Shown: piece by piece, positions 7,753-17,683 of the stretch
How the letters are laid out: each line of letters opens with the position of its first letter
Position numbering within the stretch: the first letter of the stretch is position 1
Assembly (NCBI GenBank): GCA_016288315.1
Contig: JAEEYU010000013.1
Location: forward strand, 1-61,095
Length of the DNA: 61,095 bases
Source: Clostridiaceae bacterium
GTDB taxonomy: Bacteria; Bacillota; Clostridia; Oscillospirales; Acutalibacteraceae
Direction of reading: 5' to 3'
Position numbers and translations under genes: made by a program
Notes under the pieces: generated by a model
Seen by the model: the letters and a program-made list of their open reading frames with translations, nothing else
Database searches by the model: none
What the model was told of the DNA's origin: nothing

Positions 7753-10700
7753 TTATCGGTAGATTTTAATTGTTTTAATCTCAAACGGTCTGAACGAAAG
7801 CGGAATTGAGCCGTTCTGAACATCAAGCGTCTCCCGCTCATCTTCAAGCATATTTGTATTGACAGCTTTTGAGACGGAAGATGAAAGGCTAATGCTGCAT
7901 TTTGTTTTGGTGCCCTCGCACTCGTAAGCGCGAAGAACATAGGCATCGGGCCCGTCTTCAGCGGGTTTAACTGTTTCAATAATGATGTTCGGAGCAGAGG
8001 CCGAGGCAAATGACGGTAAGCTGCAGGCACCTTTGACAGCATAGGCGGGAACGTTGAGTTCATAAGCGGGTTTAACAACCGATTCAGCGCTGAAGCCGCA
8101 GTTGTGAACAAGGAGAGAATAGGTCATTTCGTGAAGACCCTCATCACCGGAAACATCGGGATGATCTCCTCCCCTGTGCAGAGACAGGCAGAGATTGCAG
8201 TCATAAACCGAAATACCGTATTTGCAATCGTTCAATATAGCAGCGCCGAAGCCAGGCTCGCTGACATCTGTATATTTGTGGTTGCATACCTCAAACTTTG
8301 CAAGTTCGAGCGAGTTGTTCTCGGTTGTGGGACGTTCGATTGAGCCGAACTGAATCTCGCAACGGGCTTTTGAGGCGGTGATATCAAGGTCGAACCCCGC
8401 TTTGAGAAGGCGGTGGCGGCTGTGCCAGTCTATCAGAGTATGGAAATCAATTCTCGGATTGTCGGCATAGCAAATCATATCCTGGCAAAGAGTTGTGCCG
8501 TTGCCGATGTCGAACTTGCTGCGAAGAACAATCATTACCGCTCCGTCGGAAACAACCTCTCTGCCCATAAAGCCGTGAACGGGTTTCTGGTTTTTGACGA
8601 CATCGCGTTCGACATCCCAGTTGTCGTAATCAAGCGAAACGTCTTCGCTGTAAAGGAACACTCCGAGAGGCGCCCCGCCCTCTTTGCGAAGCTGCCTGCC
8701 GGATGCTTTGTCGATATATGACGCAATATATCCGTTTTCATCAAATTCGATTTCGGCAAACGGTGTTCTGAGCGAAGTTCCGTCATATTCAAACGGTGAT
8801 TTCTGATTACAAGGTATATCTGTAAAATCAAGTGTTCTGCTGCCGAAAGCAGGTATATCAAGACCTGCTACTGCAAGAAGATTTCTGCCGCAGACGTCGG
8901 TATATCTCTGTGAAAGACGGTTCTTTGCAAACCCGTCGGCGTCAACAAAGGCAACATCATTACGGTTAAATGAGAGGGTATTGAAAAGCGTTACGCCCTC
9001 GCCTCCGTCGGTGAGAGACGAAGCATATTCAGATGTTGTTTTGCTGTAGTTTTCGAGAATCTCATCCATTTCTTTATGGAACAGCTCATAAACCGGGGTG
9101 ATGCTTGTGCCGGGGAGAATATCGTGAAATTGGTTTTTAAGCAGTGTTTTAAGCCATTTGTCACTTTCGGGATTACTTGACCTGCCTGACAGAACATTGA
9201 AGAATTCCATATCGTGAAGGGCGTATTCCGCCTTTCTGTTTTTGCGCTTGACTTCGTGAAGCTGAGTGAGAGTTCCTCTGTGAAGTTCAAGGTAAAGTTC
9301 GTCTCTGTAAACGGGAAGATTCTCTTTGTTCTGTTCGAGCTCTTTCATAAATCCGCTGACAGACATTGACTCGATTTCGGGCATACCTTCCATATTGGAC
9401 GAACGCAAAGATGTTTCTATCATTGCTGCGGTCGGACCGCCGCCGCCGTCACCGTAACCGTATGAGATAAGCCGCATATCCGATGAATCTTTATGAGTAA
9501 TATTATTAGCAACACTTGTGCAGTCATGAACATCCGGCCAGCAGTGAATACGCATAAAATGCGTGAGAACCTCACTGCCGTCAATGCCTTTCCAGACAAA
9601 GCTTTCAAACGGGAATCTGTTGATTTCGTTCCAGCTGATTTTAGTTGTGCAGAAGTATTTTACCTCACTGCCCTGCATTATCTGCGGAATGTTTGCGTTA
9701 TAGCCGAACGTGTCGGGAAGCCAGAATGTATCTGCGGTGTAATTGAAATTCTCACGGGTGAACTGCTGACCTTTGAGGAACTGTCGCACCATAAGTTCGC
9801 CCGAAGTTATATTGCAATCACATTCAACATATACGCCGCCGTTTGGCTCATATCTGCCCTCAGCGACACGCTTTTTCATATCTTCAAATATTGTGGGGTA
9901 GTATTCCTTCATCCATTCGCTGTGAAGCGCAGAGGACTGCATAAACCGGTATGAAGGGTATCTGTCCATAAGACTGAGTGCGTTTGAGTAGGTTCTGGCA
10001 CATTTTCTGATTGTTTCGGCAACAGGCCAGAGCCACGCCGTATCCATATGGGAGTGACCGGTTATGCCGACCTTGCCGAAAACGCGTGAATTGCCGCCCG
10101 TAAAGAACGGACGCGATATGACAAGTGCCTGCTTTATGCCGTTTTTGAACTCTTCTTCAGTTGAGTGTTTGGGGTAAAGGACAAGCACTTCGTTGATTTT
10201 TTCGAGCGCATTTCTCGCTCTCCACCTGACATAGTTTGATTCGGGAAGAGTTCTCGCTGCGCCGAGAAGCTCGCGGATATCAAAAACGAGGGTGAATATA
10301 TCATCATTTCTTGTGCATATACGGATGCCGTCATATTTATGTGAATAATCGCCCTCCGGAATATCGGGGTAATCATAATTATCAAAAGGACCTGTATCCA
10401 CATCGAAATGACCCGCATAGCACTCCACTGCGATTTCGATTGTTTCGCCCGCCTTGTTTTCGCCTATATATTGGCTCATATGGTTGCCGCCGACGAACTC
10501 GCTGTTTTTGGAGTTGAAAATGCCTTTGGGAACGCCGTTCACAAAAAACAGCTGTTCTCTGCCACCGCATTCAGAAATGGCGTATAGGGCTTTGCCGTCA
10601 AGCTTTTCGGGGACAGTAAAATGCCCTTTAATCCAGATATTAACCCATTCGCCTCCCCATTTTGTTCCCTTTTCAATGGGTTCAAAGCCGGATTGCGGAA

Positions 10701-10839
10701 CGGTTCTCAGGTGCTCCTTAGTCTGAAAAGAGCAGACGTCTTCAAGTTCAACGGCGTTTTCATAAATCATTTTCTGATAAATAAAAAGTGCCTTTTCAAT
10801 TCTCTGAAACATTCTGTCTTTGAATTTTTCGTTATACAT
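7753..10839 (-). CDS. Alpha-mannosidase, glycoside hydrolase family 38
   Basis: 1028 residues, usual length for bacterial GH38 enzymes, which release alpha-linked mannose from oligosaccharides such as N-glycan fragments. The GH38 domain shows HSHMDTAWLWPV (262-273; zinc ligands His262 and Asp266 by family analogy) and WLPDTFGYNANIPQIM (373-388) whose Asp376 is the expected nucleophile. HDILPGTSI further on is typical of the helical middle domain. The C-terminal half is the beta-sandwich region of the family. There is no signal peptide, so it should act in the cytoplasm on imported oligosaccharides. No sugar transporter sits next to it. GGGGTG precedes the ATG. Single-gene unit with terminators on both sides. 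Confidence 0.95.
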   Translation of the reverse strand: MYNEKFKDRMFQRIEKALFIYQKMIYENAVELEDVCSFQTKEHLRTVPQSGFEPIEKGTKWGGEWVNIWIKGHFTVPEKLDGKALYAISECGGREQLFFVNGVPKGIFNSKNSEFVGGNHMSQYIGENKAGETIEIAVECYAGHFDVDTGPFDNYDYPDIPEGDYSHKYDGIRICTRNDDIFTLVFDIRELLGAARTLPESNYVRWRARNALEKINEVLVLYPKHSTEEEFKNGIKQALVISRPFFTGGNSRVFGKVGITGHSHMDTAWLWPVAETIRKCARTYSNALSLMDRYPSYRFMQSSALHSEWMKEYYPTIFEDMKKRVAEGRYEPNGGVYVECDCNITSGELMVRQFLKGQQFTRENFNYTADTFWLPDTFGYNANIPQIMQGSEVKYFCTTKISWNEINRFPFESFVWKGIDGSEVLTHFMRIHCWPDVHDCTSVANNITHKDSSDMRLISYGYGDGGGGPTAAMIETSLRSSNMEGMPEIESMSVSGFMKELEQNKENLPVYRDELYLELHRGTLTQLHEVKRKNRKAEYALHDMEFFNVLSGRSSNPESDKWLKTLLKNQFHDILPGTSITPVYELFHKEMDEILENYSKTTSEYASSLTDGGEGVTLFNTLSFNRNDVAFVDADGFAKNRLSQRYTDVCGRNLLAVAGLDIPAFGSRTLDFTDIPCNQKSPFEYDGTSLRTPFAEIEFDENGYIASYIDKASGRQLRKEGGAPLGVFLYSEDVSLDYDNWDVERDVVKNQKPVHGFMGREVVSDGAVMIVLRSKFDIGNGTTLCQDMICYADNPRIDFHTLIDWHSRHRLLKAGFDLDITASKARCEIQFGSIERPTTENNSLELAKFEVCNHKYTDVSEPGFGAAILNDCKYGISVYDCNLCLSLHRGGDHPDVSGDEGLHEMTYSLLVHNCGFSAESVVKPAYELNVPAYAVKGACSLPSFASASAPNIIIETVKPAEDGPDAYVLRAYECEGTKTKCSISLSSSVSKAVNTNMLEDERETLDVQNGSIPLSFRPFEIKTIKIYR

Positions 10840-10930
10840 ATTTCACCCCGGATATTAATTATATTTATTAATACAATTATATAAGAACAGAATTGATTTG
10901 TCTATTGTATAATACGTTTTTTTAACAAAA

Positions 10931-10956
10931 ATCCGGATGAAAATAATCATCCGGAT
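10931..10956 (-). terminator. Terminator of the tig-clpP-clpX operon
   Basis: Stem ATCCGGATGA / TCATCCGGAT closely after the clpX stop codon; on the minus strand it is followed by TTTTTGTT. Confidence 0.9.
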
Positions 10957-10963
10957 AAAGCTG

Positions 10964-12256
10964 TTAACTTGCGTTGTTTTTCGGTGCAACCTTGGGAGGC
11001 AAAACAGATTTTTTGCGACCCGGATTTCTTTCGATAACGGGTTCTTCGCCTTCAAGCACGCTTTTGCCTGTTATACACACCCGCTCTATGGTGGGGTCGG
11101 AGGGAACAGAATACATTATATTAAGCAGAACACCCTCCATAATTGAGCGAAGACCTCTTGCGCCGGTTTTTTCTTCAAGGGTTTTTTCGGCTGTAGCCGT
11201 AAGAGCGGACTCGTCAAATTCAAGTTCAACATCATCAACTCTGAAAAGCGCCTGGTATTGTTTTACAAGGGCGTTTCTTGGCTCTGTCATTATGCGTATC
11301 AAAGCGTCTTTGTCGAGTTCCGTTAAAGTTGTGATAACGGGAAGTCTGCCGACAAGTTCGGGGATTATACCGAATTTGACAAGATCCTGGTGAATCGTTT
11401 TTGAAATGAGATTGTCACTCTGGACTTCGGCTTTTGTGCGGATTGTTGTTTCAAAGCCAAGTGCAGAACCGCCTATTCTCTTTTCAATGATTTTATCTAT
11501 GCCGTCAAAAGCGCCGCCGCAGATAAAGAGAATATTTGACGTGTTGACCTGTATAAACTCCTGCTGCGGGTGCTTTCTGCCGCCCTGAGGAGGAACATTT
11601 GCAACGGTGCCTTCAATTATTTTAAGAAGCGCCTGCTGAACACCCTCGCCGCTGACATCTCTTGTGATTGAGGGATTTTCGCTTTTGCGTGCGATTTTGT
11701 CAATCTCATCAACATAGATAATTCCGCGTTCGGCACGTTCAATGTCATAATCTGCCGCCTGAATAAGTCTTAAAAGAATGTTCTCGACATCCTCGCCGAC
11801 ATAGCCCGCCTCTGTAAGGGTGGTGGCATCCGCTATTGCAAAAGGAACATCAAGTATTCTTGCGAGAGTCTGTGCAAGCATTGTTTTGCCGACGCCCGTG
11901 GGGCCGAGAAGAAGGATGTTGCTCTTCTGGACTTCGACATCGCCGGAATTAATCATACCGATGCGCTTGTAATGATTGTAAACGGCAACGCTCAAAGCGG
12001 TTTTGGCATCATCCTGACCGATTACATACTCATCAAGCTGTTCTTTTATTTCTCTGGGCTTAGGTAATGCGGCTGCAGATTTTGCGAAGCTTTTATGAGA
12101 CCTGCGAGGCTCTTCGTCAAGAATTGACTGGCACAGTTCTATGCACTCATTGCAGATATAGACACCGGGTCCTGCAATAAGCTTTTCAACCTGGTCTTGA
12201 GTTTTATGGCAAAAGGAACAGGAAACTCTGTCTCTTTTCTCATCGTCTCTCGCCAT
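10964..12256 (-). CDS. clpX: ATP-dependent Clp protease ATP-binding subunit ClpX
   Basis: 430 residues, normal length. AAA+ unfoldase that recognises tagged or damaged proteins and threads them into ClpP. N-terminal zinc-binding domain with Cys13, Cys16, Cys35 and Cys38; Walker A GPTGVGKT (118-125); Walker B YVDEID (181-186); the ClpP-docking loop reads LGF where IGF is more usual. The tail is basic and proline-containing. AGGAGG sits 7 bases before the ATG. It lies 18 bases downstream of clpP in the order tig-clpP-clpX, the arrangement seen in many bacteria, so chaperone and protease components are made together. Confidence 0.98.
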   Translation of the reverse strand: MARDDEKRDRVSCSFCHKTQDQVEKLIAGPGVYICNECIELCQSILDEEPRRSHKSFAKSAAALPKPREIKEQLDEYVIGQDDAKTALSVAVYNHYKRIGMINSGDVEVQKSNILLLGPTGVGKTMLAQTLARILDVPFAIADATTLTEAGYVGEDVENILLRLIQAADYDIERAERGIIYVDEIDKIARKSENPSITRDVSGEGVQQALLKIIEGTVANVPPQGGRKHPQQEFIQVNTSNILFICGGAFDGIDKIIEKRIGGSALGFETTIRTKAEVQSDNLISKTIHQDLVKFGIIPELVGRLPVITTLTELDKDALIRIMTEPRNALVKQYQALFRVDDVELEFDESALTATAEKTLEEKTGARGLRSIMEGVLLNIMYSVPSDPTIERVCITGKSVLEGEEPVIERNPGRKKSVLPPKVAPKNNAS

Positions 12257-12274
12257 CGTCTGCCTCCTGTGATT

Positions 12275-12856
12275 TTATCTTGAAGTGATGACCTTATCCA
12301 CAAGGCCGTAGTCAAGAGCTTCCTGAGCTGAAAGATAATTGTCGCGCTCGGTATCTCTTGCAATTTCTTCAATGCTCTTGCCCGTGTTTTCGGCAAGAAT
12401 TGAGTTAAGTTTTTCTCTTGTGCGAAGAATGTGTTCTGCGGCAATCTGAATCTCTGTTGCCTGGCCTTTTGCTCCGCCGAGGGGCTGGTGAATCATAATC
12501 TCACTGTTGGGAAGTGCATATCTTTTGCCCTTTGCACCTGATGAGAGAAGGAAAGCACCCATTGAGGCCGCCATACCGACGCAGATTGTGGAAACATCAC
12601 ACTTGATGTAGTTCATAGTGTCATAAATAGCCATACCCGCAGTAACGGAACCGCCGGGGCTGTTGATGTAAAGACTGATGTCTTTGTCGGGATCCTGACC
12701 TTCAAGGAAAAGCAGTTGTGCAACAACTATGCTGGCGGTTGCATCGTTAACCTCATCGGAGAGAACGATAATTCTGTCGCTTAAAAGTCTGGAAAAAATA
12801 TCATAGGAGCGTTCACCCCTGTTGGTCTGTTCAATTACATAAGGAACAAGTGCCAT
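12275..12856 (-). CDS. clpP: ATP-dependent Clp protease proteolytic subunit ClpP
   Basis: 193 residues, full length for the family. Serine peptidase (S14) that forms the 14-subunit degradation chamber used by ClpX. The catalytic triad is visible: Ser98 in GMAASMGA, His123 in MIHQP and Asp172 in DTERDNY. The N-terminus begins directly with [11 protein letters not shown], consistent with a short processed propeptide. It lies 31 bases after tig and 18 bases before clpX on the same strand. Confidence 0.98.
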   Translation of the reverse strand: MALVPYVIEQTNRGERSYDIFSRLLSDRIIVLSDEVNDATASIVVAQLLFLEGQDPDKDISLYINSPGGSVTAGMAIYDTMNYIKCDVSTICVGMAASMGAFLLSSGAKGKRYALPNSEIMIHQPLGGAKGQATEIQIAAEHILRTREKLNSILAENTGKSIEEIARDTERDNYLSAQEALDYGLVDKVITSR

Positions 12857-12887
12857 TGTAATTTCCTTTCCTGCTTAAAGCAGCTGA

Positions 12888-14258
12888 TTATTCAGCGTTT
12901 TCTTCTTTAGCTTCGGGTTCTTTTTCTTCTTTGGCTGCGCCTGCCTTTTTGGCGGGTGCCTTTTTCTTGGGAGCAGGTTTCTTTGACTTGGCGTTGTCAA
13001 TTACGAAATTGACTGCCTTTTCTTTCTTTATCTGCTCCTCGATTGAATCCGAAGGAATGATGTTTTTGATTTTATCAACCTCAAGCTGATACATTTCTGC
13101 CATTTTTGCGTATTCGGCATCAACCGCCTCTGCGTCGGCTTCGATGTTTTCGAGTTTGATGATTGCCTCTATTGCAAGGTCAAGTTTAACCTGGTCAACA
13201 GATTGCTCTTTCATTCTTGCTTCGAAATCCTCTTTAGTCATGCCCATATACATAAGGTAGGTGTCGAGGTCGATACCTTGCTGAGCGACTCTGTTTGCAA
13301 AATTGTCGATGTTTTCTTTTGCCTTGTTGTTGAACATGCATTCGGGAATTTCCGCCTCAACATTTGCGGCAAGCTGTGAAAGAACGGAATCTTCAAACGC
13401 CTTGTTTGCTTCATCGGTCTTTCTTGTGCGGATTTCATCCTCAACGCCTTTTCTGAGCTCTTCAACCGTGTCATATTCGCCGAGGTCTTTTGCAAACTCG
13501 TCGTCAACTTCGGGAAGCTCCTTGAATTTGATTGCGTTGAGTTTGATTTTGAATACGGCATCTTTGCCGGCGAGATCTTCATGATACTCTTCAGGGAATT
13601 TGACGTTAATGTCAAATTCTTCATCTATTGAATGGCCGATAATCTGCTCTTCAAAACCGGGAATGAACTGACCTGAACCGATTGTGAGGTCAAAGCCCTC
13701 TGCTTTGCCGCCTTCAAACGCTTTGCCGTCTGTAAAGCCCTCATAATCAATGTTGGCAATGTCGCCGTCTTTAACAGGACGGTCGTCAACATCAACCATT
13801 CTGGCGTTTCTCTCGCGCATTGTTTCGATTTCTGCGTCAATCATCGCCTTGGTGACTCTGACTGTTTCTTTCTCCGCTTCAATGCCTTTATAAGCTTTGA
13901 GGGTAACCTCGGGTTTGACGGTAACTTTGAATTCAAGGTCAACGCCTTCTTCAACGTTCATTGTGATGATGTTGAAATCGTAGGGAGAATCAACAGCTTC
14001 TATGCCCGCTTCCTTGAAAGCGTCAAGAACTGTTTCTGAATAAACGGCGTCAAGAGCATCTTCATAGAAAACGTCTTTGCCGTATCTGTTTTCGATAAGG
14101 TGGCGGGGTGCCTTGCCCTTGCGGAAACCGGGAACGGCGATTTTTTCTCTCTGCTTGAGATATGCATCGTTAACCGCTTTGTCAAAGGTTTCTGCATCGA
14201 CCGTTATTTCAACGGTATAGGTGTTGACATCTGTTTTGTTTGCCGCTTTTAAGCTCAT
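12888..14258 (-). CDS. tig: Trigger factor, ribosome-associated chaperone and prolyl isomerase
   Basis: 456 residues from the chosen start. It docks at the ribosomal exit tunnel and shields nascent chains. N-terminal ribosome-binding domain with the docking signature GFRKGKAPRHLIE (about residues 44-56), then an FKBP-type isomerase domain (about 150-240, GDIANIDYEGFTDG), then the helical C-terminal chaperone arms. A Lys/Ala/Pro/Glu-rich tail (about 430-456) extends past the core, a low-complexity extension common in clostridial versions. An ATG 15 bases upstream (14273) is in frame, but GGAGG lies inside those codons and is correctly spaced for the ATG at 14258, so that start is preferred. 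First gene of tig-clpP-clpX. Confidence 0.97.
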   Translation of the reverse strand: MSLKAANKTDVNTYTVEITVDAETFDKAVNDAYLKQREKIAVPGFRKGKAPRHLIENRYGKDVFYEDALDAVYSETVLDAFKEAGIEAVDSPYDFNIITMNVEEGVDLEFKVTVKPEVTLKAYKGIEAEKETVRVTKAMIDAEIETMRERNARMVDVDDRPVKDGDIANIDYEGFTDGKAFEGGKAEGFDLTIGSGQFIPGFEEQIIGHSIDEEFDINVKFPEEYHEDLAGKDAVFKIKLNAIKFKELPEVDDEFAKDLGEYDTVEELRKGVEDEIRTRKTDEANKAFEDSVLSQLAANVEAEIPECMFNNKAKENIDNFANRVAQQGIDLDTYLMYMGMTKEDFEARMKEQSVDQVKLDLAIEAIIKLENIEADAEAVDAEYAKMAEMYQLEVDKIKNIIPSDSIEEQIKKEKAVNFVIDNAKSKKPAPKKKAPAKKAGAAKEEKEPEAKEENAE

Positions 14259-14291
14259 TTTTATTACCTCCATTGATAAATCCGATATAGG

Positions 14292-14320
14292 ATTATATCA
14301 AATATTTTTGATAATTTCCA
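14292..14320 (-). promoter_or_regulatory. Promoter of tig-clpP-clpX
   Basis: On the minus strand TGGAAA (14315-14320) and TATAAT (14292-14297) are 17 bases apart, placing the transcription start about 25 bases before the ATG of tig. No CIRCE or CtsR operator was recognised nearby. Confidence 0.65.
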
Positions 14321-14390
14321 TAATAAAATTAATAATTATAAAAATTTATATAAATATACAAGTTTGAACATTAATTAAACAGTGTTTTGT

Positions 14391-15092
14391 TTAATTATGC
14401 CCCTCTTCATACACGGGAACGGGGCAGAAGCCGAGATAATCCGCCGAAACGAGGGAAAACCTGATTCCGTCGCTCTCACCGTTGAAAGCCGTCTGGTGGG
14501 AATAAGAGTGAAGATGACCGTAATAACAGCGTTTAATGTTTTCTTCGACAAGCAGATTATAGATTTCATCGCATTTCTGTAAAAGCGTAAGCGGAGGATA
14601 ATGAAGAAATACGACGGGCTCAAGCCCTGTTTTTTTTGCTTCACTTATGCTTGTTTTTATTCTTCCGACCTCACGCATAAGGACTTTTTTGTCTGAATCG
14701 CTTTCAGCGTCGAAGAACCATCCTCTGCTGCCGGCTATTGCAATATTGCCCTCAATATAGGTGTTGTTGTGAAGAATATTCAATGAATTGAGTTCATTTT
14801 TTTCAAAGAATGCTTCCGCTTTTTTTCTTGTTGACCACCAGAAATCGTGGTTGCCTTTCATAAGGATTTTTCTGCCGGGAAGGGAGTTTAAAAAGCGAAA
14901 ATCTTCAAGCCCTGCTTCCATATCCATACACCAGGAGACATCACCCGGAATAACCACCGTGTCGGACTCGTTCACAACGGCTCTCCAATTCTTTTCAAGG
15001 CGCGATTCGTAATCGCTCCAGCCGCTGAAAACACTCATTGTTTTGCCGGTTGAAAGCGAAAGGTGCGTGTCTGCAATTACAAAGAGAGCCAT
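14391..15092 (-). CDS. Metallophosphoesterase, calcineurin-like
   Basis: 233 residues, cytoplasmic. All metal-site motifs are canonical: DTHL (8-11), GDVSW (about 50), KGNHDFW (about 79), LHYPP (about 163) and YGHLHSY (about 190). It resembles the predicted phosphohydrolases of the COG1768 type, whose substrates are not established; I cannot say more about its role. It is 17 bases downstream of threonine synthase on the same strand, hence co-transcribed, although nothing else ties it to amino acid synthesis. An AT-only inverted repeat (14373-14396) overlaps its stop codon and could be a weak terminator. Confidence 0.9.
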   Translation of the reverse strand: MALFVIADTHLSLSTGKTMSVFSGWSDYESRLEKNWRAVVNESDTVVIPGDVSWCMDMEAGLEDFRFLNSLPGRKILMKGNHDFWWSTRKKAEAFFEKNELNSLNILHNNTYIEGNIAIAGSRGWFFDAESDSDKKVLMREVGRIKTSISEAKKTGLEPVVFLHYPPLTLLQKCDEIYNLLVEENIKRCYYGHLHSYSHQTAFNGESDGIRFSLVSADYLGFCPVPVYEEGHN

Positions 15093-15109
15093 TGTGTCAT
15101 CCCTTCGGT

Positions 15110-16603
15110 TCAGATATTGAGCATATCGAAAATTACTTTTTTCATGGAGTCACTGTCTTTTTCACAGCAGTTTGTGAATCTGACTTCTTTATTGCGGAGA
15201 TTTGCAAGAGGAGCGGGGCACTCTTTGCCGGTGACTTCCGCGAGGCGCTCCACCATGTTGAATTCATCGAGCCCCTGCACCGAGCCCTCGACGGCTTCGA
15301 GAACCGCCTTGCTGAATTTGAACGGGTTTGCCGTAGATGCTATTACAGTGGGAGTCCGGTCGCCTGACTTTTCTCTGTAATCGTAATAAACCTTGACGCC
15401 AACCGCAGTGTGGGTGTCGCAGAGATAGTTCTGCTCTTTGAAAAGCTTGCCGATTGTAGCTTTTGTTTCATCATCATTGCAGCAGCCCGCCGCAAATGAA
15501 GATTTGATGTAATCAAAGGTTTCGCTGTCAACGGTGTATCTTCCCGTCTCTGAAAGCTGCTTCATCCAGTCGTTTACGCGCTTGCTGTCAGCTGCGGTGT
15601 AGAGAAGTCTTTCGAGATTTGAGGAGATGAGAATATCCATTGAAGGAGAAATAGTTGTATAGAAATCGCGGTTGCGGTCATAAGTGCCGGTTGTGAGGAA
15701 ATCCGTAAGAACGGAGTTCTTGTTTGAAGCGCAGATGAGCTTGTTGACGGGAACGCCCATTTCTTTGGCATAATAGGCAGCGAGAATGTTGCCGAAATTG
15801 CCTGTGGGAACAACAAAATTCACCTTGCCGCCGAGTTCAACCTTGCCTTTGCAGAGCATATCGCAGTAAGCGGAAATATAGTAAACTACCTGAGGAACAA
15901 GTCTGCCCCAGTTGATTGAGTTGGCGGAGGAAAACGCCATTGAATTCTCTGCGAGTTTTTCGCCGACGGTTTTGTCGGTGAATATCTTTTTGACACCGTT
16001 CTGGGCGTCGTCAAAATTGCCTTCTATAGCGCAGACGCTGACATTTCTGCCCTCCTGCGTGCACATCTGAAGCTTCTGCATAGGGCTTACGCCGTCGTTT
16101 GGATAAAAGACGAGTATTCTTGTGTTTTCAACATCTTTGAAACCCTCGAGTGCCGCTTTACCGGTATCGCCTGATGTTGCAACAAGAATAACTATCTCCG
16201 TTCCTTTAGCAGTTTTGCCTGCAGAAACAGTCATAAGTCTGGGAAGAATCTGAAGCGCCATATCCTTGAAAGCGCAGGTCGGACCTTTCCAGAGTTCAAG
16301 AATATTCAGCCCGTCTTCAAGACATACTACGGGTGCTACTGCAGGGTCGGAAAAGCTGCCCGTTCCGTATGCTCCGTTGACACAGCTGTCAATTTCTTCT
16401 TCTGTAAAATCCGTAAGGAATAAAGAGAGTATGCTCTTTGCCCTGCCGATATAATCCATTTTTGAGAGCGACTCAATGTCGGAAAGCGAAAGTTTCGGAA
16501 GAGTTTCGGGAACAAAAAGACCGCCCTCTTCGGAAATACCCTTTGTGATTGCCTGAGATGCAGTCACCTTAACTGTATTTGCTCTTGTGCTGATGTAATT
16601 CAT
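15110..16603 (-). CDS. thrC: Threonine synthase
   Basis: 497 residues, the length of the longer fold-type II threonine synthases. It converts O-phospho-L-homoserine to threonine with pyridoxal phosphate. The cofactor lysine is Lys113 in CAFKDMALQ; the phosphate-binding region SGDTGKAALEGF and the glycine-rich VPTGNFGN are present. AAAGGA precedes the ATG. A strong promoter lies immediately upstream (16656-16684). No other threonine pathway genes are adjacent. Confidence 0.97.
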   Translation of the reverse strand: MNYISTRANTVKVTASQAITKGISEEGGLFVPETLPKLSLSDIESLSKMDYIGRAKSILSLFLTDFTEEEIDSCVNGAYGTGSFSDPAVAPVVCLEDGLNILELWKGPTCAFKDMALQILPRLMTVSAGKTAKGTEIVILVATSGDTGKAALEGFKDVENTRILVFYPNDGVSPMQKLQMCTQEGRNVSVCAIEGNFDDAQNGVKKIFTDKTVGEKLAENSMAFSSANSINWGRLVPQVVYYISAYCDMLCKGKVELGGKVNFVVPTGNFGNILAAYYAKEMGVPVNKLICASNKNSVLTDFLTTGTYDRNRDFYTTISPSMDILISSNLERLLYTAADSKRVNDWMKQLSETGRYTVDSETFDYIKSSFAAGCCNDDETKATIGKLFKEQNYLCDTHTAVGVKVYYDYREKSGDRTPTVIASTANPFKFSKAVLEAVEGSVQGLDEFNMVERLAEVTGKECPAPLANLRNKEVRFTNCCEKDSDSMKKVIFDMLNI

Positions 16604-16655
16604 AGTATCTGTCCTTTAAAACTGTATTTATAAATGCTAAATGCATAATGGAATA

Positions 16656-16684
16656 ATTATATCACTGTTTTAATCTTTTGTAAA
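16656..16684 (-). promoter_or_regulatory. Promoter of thrC
   Basis: TTTACA (16679-16684) and TATAAT (16656-16661) on the minus strand, 17 bases apart; transcription would begin about 45 bases before the thrC ATG. No T-box or attenuator fits in that leader. Confidence 0.75.
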
Positions 16685-16691
16685 ATATTAA

Positions 16692-17069
16692 TTACAAAGA
16701 ATTATGCTCTGCACTGAACGCATTTTCTATGTAATTGAGCGAAACGAGCTCATAATCATCGTTGAGATAAACCTCTGCAACATCGAAACGCGGATGCAAA
16801 TCGGTAAGGCCTGACGCTTTGATAAACACCTGAGCGGTTTTTTCAAGACGGTCACGCTTGTTTTCATCAACCGCTTCCATCGGGCGTAAGGTTGCCGACT
16901 CGTTGCGGGTTTTGACCTCAACAATAAGCATCTTTTCACCTTCGGCTGCAATTATATCCGCCTCGCCGAACCTGCATTTAAAATTTGAGCCGATTATGTC
17001 GCAGCCCCTGTCGCGCAGGTATCTTGCAGTGTATATTTCACCCCAGATGCCGGTTTTGTTACGTATCAT
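16692..17069 (-). CDS. yraN: YraN family protein (UPF0102), endonuclease-like
   Basis: 125 residues, full length. The family has a restriction-endonuclease-like fold; the active-site pattern is visible as GE-ADII (about 34-40) and VEVKTR (about 49-54). Its physiological role is not settled, with links to DNA repair or recombination proposed. It begins one base after the rnhB stop codon and is the last gene of the rplS-to-yraN series. This order next to rnhB is conserved in many bacteria, which supports the call. Confidence 0.93.
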   Translation of the reverse strand: MIRNKTGIWGEIYTARYLRDRGCDIIGSNFKCRFGEADIIAAEGEKMLIVEVKTRNESATLRPMEAVDENKRDRLEKTAQVFIKASGLTDLHPRFDVAEVYLNDDYELVSLNYIENAFSAEHNSL

Positions 17070-17070
17070 A

Positions 17071-17670
17071 TTACCACTTCATTGTTTTGAGAAAACTCGG
17101 TCTGTGATATTCCGAAACACCGAATTCCCTGATTTTTTCATAGTGAAGTTTTGTGCCGTAGCCCTTGTGCTGAGAAAAACAATACTGCGGAACAAGCTTG
17201 TCAATTTCAAGCATATACCTGTCTCTGCTGACCTTTGCGAGAATTGAAGCGGCGGAAATGCTGGCGCTTTTTGAATCGCCTTTAACAATGGTTCGCACAT
17301 CGCAGTCAAGCGACGGGGCTCTGTTGCCGTCAACCAGCGCAAGGTCCGGCTTGACATTCAGGCCCTCAACCGCTCTTCGCATAGCGATAAACGTTGCGTT
17401 GAGGATATTAACCTCTTCAATTTCTTCAACGCTTGCGCTTGCGACACAGTAAGCAACTGCTTTTTCTATAATTACATCAAAAAGAGCTTCACGTTTTTTT
17501 TCGCTGAGTTTTTTTGAATCGTCAAGACCTTCTATTTCACAGCCGACGGGCAGGATGACCGCAGCGGCGTAAACCGGTCCAGCAAGAGGACCTCTGCCCG
17601 CCTCGTCAACTCCGCAAACTACGGAATAACCGTCGGCAAGCGCCTGTTTTTCAAATTCAAATGTATCCAT
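17071..17670 (-). CDS. rnhB: Ribonuclease HII
   Basis: 199 residues. It cleaves the RNA strand of RNA-DNA hybrids and starts removal of single ribonucleotides from DNA. The N-terminal catalytic motif is [13 protein letters not shown] with Asp22 and Glu23; a further conserved Asp lies in LVDGNRAP, and the [14 protein letters not shown] segment is typical of type 2 enzymes. The rbgA-rnhB neighbourhood resembles that of Bacillus subtilis, here with a CapA-like gene inserted between them. Confidence 0.97.
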   Translation of the reverse strand: MDTFEFEKQALADGYSVVCGVDEAGRGPLAGPVYAAAVILPVGCEIEGLDDSKKLSEKKREALFDVIIEKAVAYCVASASVEEIEEVNILNATFIAMRRAVEGLNVKPDLALVDGNRAPSLDCDVRTIVKGDSKSASISAASILAKVSRDRYMLEIDKLVPQYCFSQHKGYGTKLHYEKIREFGVSEYHRPSFLKTMKW

Positions 17671-17683
17671 AAGAATCTTCCTC

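Noticed and set aside
10855-11055. 66-codon minus-strand frame at the end of clpX
   Set aside because: It overlaps the clpX 3' end and its terminator in another frame; low-complexity Ile/Lys/Asn tail.
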